Origin: Powellomyces hirtus
Taxonomy: Eukaryota; Chytridiomycota; Chytridiomycetes; Spizellomycetales; Powellomycetaceae
Length of the DNA stretch: 64,000 bases
Direction of reading: 5' to 3'
Assembly (NCBI GenBank): GCA_025526995.1
Contig: JAHLKG010000001.1
Location: 1,550,001 to 1,614,000, forward strand
Shown: positions 61,427-64,000 of the stretch, in pieces
How the letters are laid out: each line of letters starts with the position of its first letter
Numbering within the stretch: the stretch's first letter is position 1
Made by a program: the position numbers and the translations under genes
Notes under the pieces: model-generated
What the model saw: only the letters and a program-made list of their open reading frames with translations
What the model was told of the DNA's origin: nothing
The model's database searches: none

Positions 61427-63309
61427 TTAAGCTTCATATCGAACGATAGCGGCAGATTCTGCATCAAGAAGGACTGAAGTGCCCTTGATGTCGCACTTCC
61501 CGCTGGCAAGGAGAATCTCGGTGATCTTTCCACCATTCTTCTGACCCAGAACGGGGACGGCCTGTTGGTCCTTTCCCAGGTTGACGATGATGGCTACGGA
61601 CTCGCTTCTTCGCAACACCATCCACCTGGCTGTTTCATCAAAGTCGGACTCGAGACGGCCAATTTCATCGATCTTTGAGAGCTCTGGGACGGAGCGACGC
61701 AACTGTATCAGAGCCTTGTACCATTCTAGAAGACCGCCGTGCGGCTGCTTGGTCGGTTCCTTCCAATCCAACTTGCTACGGTTGAAGGTCTCAGGGTCTT
61801 GCGGGTCAGGGATGTCCTCTGTGTTCCAGCCGTGCTCAGCAAATTCTGCGCGGCGTCCCTTTTTGACCGCCTCCCCGAGTTCTTTGTTGTGGTTGGTGAA
61901 GAACTGGAAAGGAGTTTTGGCGCCCCATTCTTCGCCTTGGAACAGCATTGGTGTGAATGGCGATGTGAGGAGAAGGGTTGCGCCAATTCGAAGGATGCCG
62001 TCGCTCACAGTGGCGGAAATTCGGTCTCCGATGGCGCGGTTCCCGATCTTTTGTGGGAGAAAGGGGGAACAGATGGGTGAGTTGGGATGTACATGCCACA
62101 TTCACTGGCACACAAACCTACCTGATCGTGATCCTGAAGAAAGACGACGAGGCGGGATGAAGGGACGTTTTTTGGAATGGCGCGACCATATTTTCGCTTT
62201 CGGAATGAAGACCATTCACCGTCGTGCACAAATCCTCCAGTCATTGCTTTGGCCATGACAGCCAGGGACCCAAAGTCCCCGTAGTATCCTTGTCGCTCTC
62301 CAGTCAGCAATGCGTGAAGAGAGTGATGCACGTCATCAGCCCATTGCGCATCGAGCCCGTAACCGCCCGCCTCAACAGATTTGAAAAGTTTGGGATCATT
62401 GAGGTCTGATTCAGCAATCAGAAAGAGTGGCTTTCTGAGTTGAGAGCCAAGGTTGCGCACGGTGTCAGCAAGCTCTTCGAGGAAGTGTGTAGCACTTGTG
62501 TCGAGCAAAGCATGCACAGCATCAAGACGGAGTCCATCAATGTGATAGTCGCGAAGCCACATCAGCGCATTGTCGATGAAGAACTGGCGAACTTCACCCG
62601 ACCATGGTCCGTCCAAGTTCACGGAGGTTCCCCACGAGTTGCTCTTTGTGCTAAAGTAGGGTCCGAAGCATTCCAGGTAGTTTCCATCGGGACCCAAGTG
62701 ATTGTACACCACATCCATGACAACACCGAGACCTCTGCCGTGACAAGCATCCACGAAGCGCTTCAAGCCATCAGGTCCGCCGTAGGATTCTTGAGCCGCA
62801 AACAGTCCAACGCCGTCATATCCCCAGTTCCAGTTTCCTGGGAAAGTGTTGCAAGGAAGCAGCTCTACCGCGTCGATCCCCAGCTCGACAAGATGGTCGA
62901 GCTTCTTGATTGCGCCATCAAAAGTGCCTTCTTCTGTGAATGTTCCAATGTGCAGCTCATACAGGACGGATCCAGCAAGCGGCACTCCGCGCCATGTCTG
63001 GTCCTTCCACTGGAATCGCGAATGGTCGTAAACTCGGGCAGGTCCGTGAACGCTCGTTGGCAGCCAAGCTGCTCTGGGGTCTGGCAACGGAGCGTCGACG
63101 TTGAACTTGTTCTTTTCAACTTTGAAGCCGTAATCTGTCCCGTGTCCAACGCCAGGGACTGTGGCCTGCCACCACCCAACGCGGTGCGGATGTGTCGAAG
63201 ATACCTTCTCCATGGGCACTAACTTTTGCTCCGAGCCTGACGGCCCGAGGACGAGGGTTACTGAGGGTGCATCTGGCACCCACACGGTGAAGGTGTGCTG
63301 AGGAGCCAT
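61427..63309 (-). CDS. treZ: Maltooligosyltrehalose trehalohydrolase (TreZ-like)
   Basis: A GH13 enzyme that releases trehalose from maltooligosyltrehalose, the second step of the TreY/TreZ pathway known mostly from bacteria and archaea. Two exons (63309-62122, 62047-61427) give 602 aa. An N-terminal E-set domain precedes the barrel (TFTVWVPDAPSVTL). GH13 regions are VMDVVYNHLGPDGNY, the nucleophile Asp in IDGLRLDAVHAL, the acid/base Glu in LIAESDLND, and the third acid in LQDHDQIGNR. YELHIGTFTEEGTFDGAIKK, FPGNWNWGYDGVG and PMLFQGEEWG are typical of TreZ. There is no signal peptide. The single intron 62048-62121 falls in the QDHDQ/IGNR motif. No TreY gene is within the window. Confidence 0.9.
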
Positions 63310-63944
63310 TATCGTTGCGCAACCAGAATGGAAACGGGTGGAAGAGACAAGGAAGATGGGTTGGAACGTTTTCAGATATCCATGTATGAGAAGAAAACGA
63401 ACGGACTATCGATACTAGCACACGTCATGAATCATTCGCGATACTCATACTTGTGGCCGTGGCCGAGTAATAAGTCCATGCGCATGACGTAATACTTCCA
63501 GAGAGTCCATCCATCCTACATTCAGCATGACGCATCTCGGATGAAATTAAGGTTGTCTAGAAATAGGTTGCCTCTTTTGCGCAGCGGCCACTTTTTTCCT
63601 TCTCTCCGCCCAACAATCGACACTACGATTGTTTTTTTGCCCAAAGAGCAGAAATATGCAGAGAGAAGGGGGAACCAACAACGCTCAAACGCAATTTGTG
63701 ACAGCAAGCTCTTCCTGAAAGTGCAGCAACATGCATTTGGCAATGTGCTGGGCAATGTGTGTAGTTCGCGCGCGGAGGGAGGTGAGCGCGCGCGTCGGCC
63801 ACCCTCTGTTTTGCTGCGCTTCCTTCCTTGCTCGCGTCGGTTCACCATTCGTCTTCCTTCCTCCTGGGCATTGGCTCATTCGCACTTTTACTTCTCGGCC
63901 GTTGTCCGGCTAGCTGGTCCGCAGGACCCATTACTTGAAACGTC
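63310..63944. promoter_or_regulatory. Divergent upstream region of TreZ and next gene
   Basis: About 635 bp with no supported gene. Two overlapping open frames on opposite strands (63541-63948 plus, 63522-63848 minus) share no domain. Probably promoter sequence for TreZ and for a gene starting near 63945. Confidence 0.4.
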
Positions 63945-64000
63945 ATGACAGCCCACGCCTCCACGTCCGCAGCCGTTCCAGCTCCTCCTTCCCTCCTCTC
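63945..64000 (+). CDS. Possible 5' end of a truncated gene
   Basis: An ATG at 63945 opens a frame with no stop to the window edge. It encodes an Ala/Ser/Pro-rich start (MTAHASTSAAVPAPPSLL) like the disordered N-termini of many fungal proteins. Only 56 bases are visible, so function and even reality are uncertain. Confidence 0.25.
   Translation, partial: MTAHASTSAAVPAPPSLL

Noticed and set aside
62440..63222. 260-aa plus-strand open frame
   Set aside because: It lies exactly antisense to the strongly conserved TreZ gene and has no domain of its own; it is a shadow of that gene's codon pattern.

Overview
This window is a gene-dense piece of a fungal nuclear chromosome. Genes are split by many short spliceosomal introns, mostly 55-80 nt, with GT...AG ends. 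Intergenic gaps are usually 0.1-1.2 kb and both strands are used freely. The gene set is fungal: 3-ketosteroid reductase, mevalonate kinase, a secreted tyrosinase, a GH43 glycosidase and IRE1. It also holds several genes that many yeasts have lost or changed (METTL14/KAR4-like, PICH-like SNF2 helicase, CTNNBL1, phytochelatin synthase, HFM1/MER3). That mix suggests an intron-rich early-diverging fungus, possibly a chytrid; this is inference. I saw no rRNA, tRNA, CRISPR array, insertion sequence or viral gene.

Layout. 0-11 kb: IRE1, a convergent Rnl2-like RNA ligase, a peroxisomal MaoC-type hydratase ending in SKL, an F-box protein and a secreted tyrosinase. 11-22 kb: two small basic proteins (one Myb-like), the cohesin-release factor WAPL, a universal-stress-protein gene, a METTL14-type gene and a small membrane-protein gene. 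22-27 kb: a secreted GH43 enzyme, a possible broken gene, and phytochelatin synthase divergent from the next gene. 27-38 kb: PICH-like helicase, RRP1/NOP52, a PRPP synthetase-like subunit, COG2 and ATP synthase subunit e. 38-46 kb: the meiotic helicase HFM1/MER3. 46.8-50.1 kb: a secreted cysteine-rich protein built from about 15 consecutive frame-neutral cassette exons, the most unusual item here. 50-64 kb: CTNNBL1, NFU1, an unknown protein, the serine palmitoyltransferase small subunit, a VTT (TMEM41/TVP38) protein, mevalonate kinase divergent from ERG27, a bacterial-type maltooligosyltrehalose trehalohydrolase and the truncated start of one more gene.

Working links. IRE1 lies next to an RNA ligase, which could matter for unconventional mRNA splicing. 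Mevalonate kinase and ERG27 share a 264-bp intergenic region and belong to one sterol pathway. WAPL, PICH and HFM1 all act on chromosomes in mitosis or meiosis. COG2, the VTT protein, IRE1 and the SPT subunit all concern ER/Golgi and lipids.

Gene models were spliced by hand from consensus sites, conserved protein motifs and frame. In nearly all cases the summed exons divide by three. Exceptions are stated: HFM1 is only partly resolved, and RRP1 has an apparent 1-base frame break near its 3' end.
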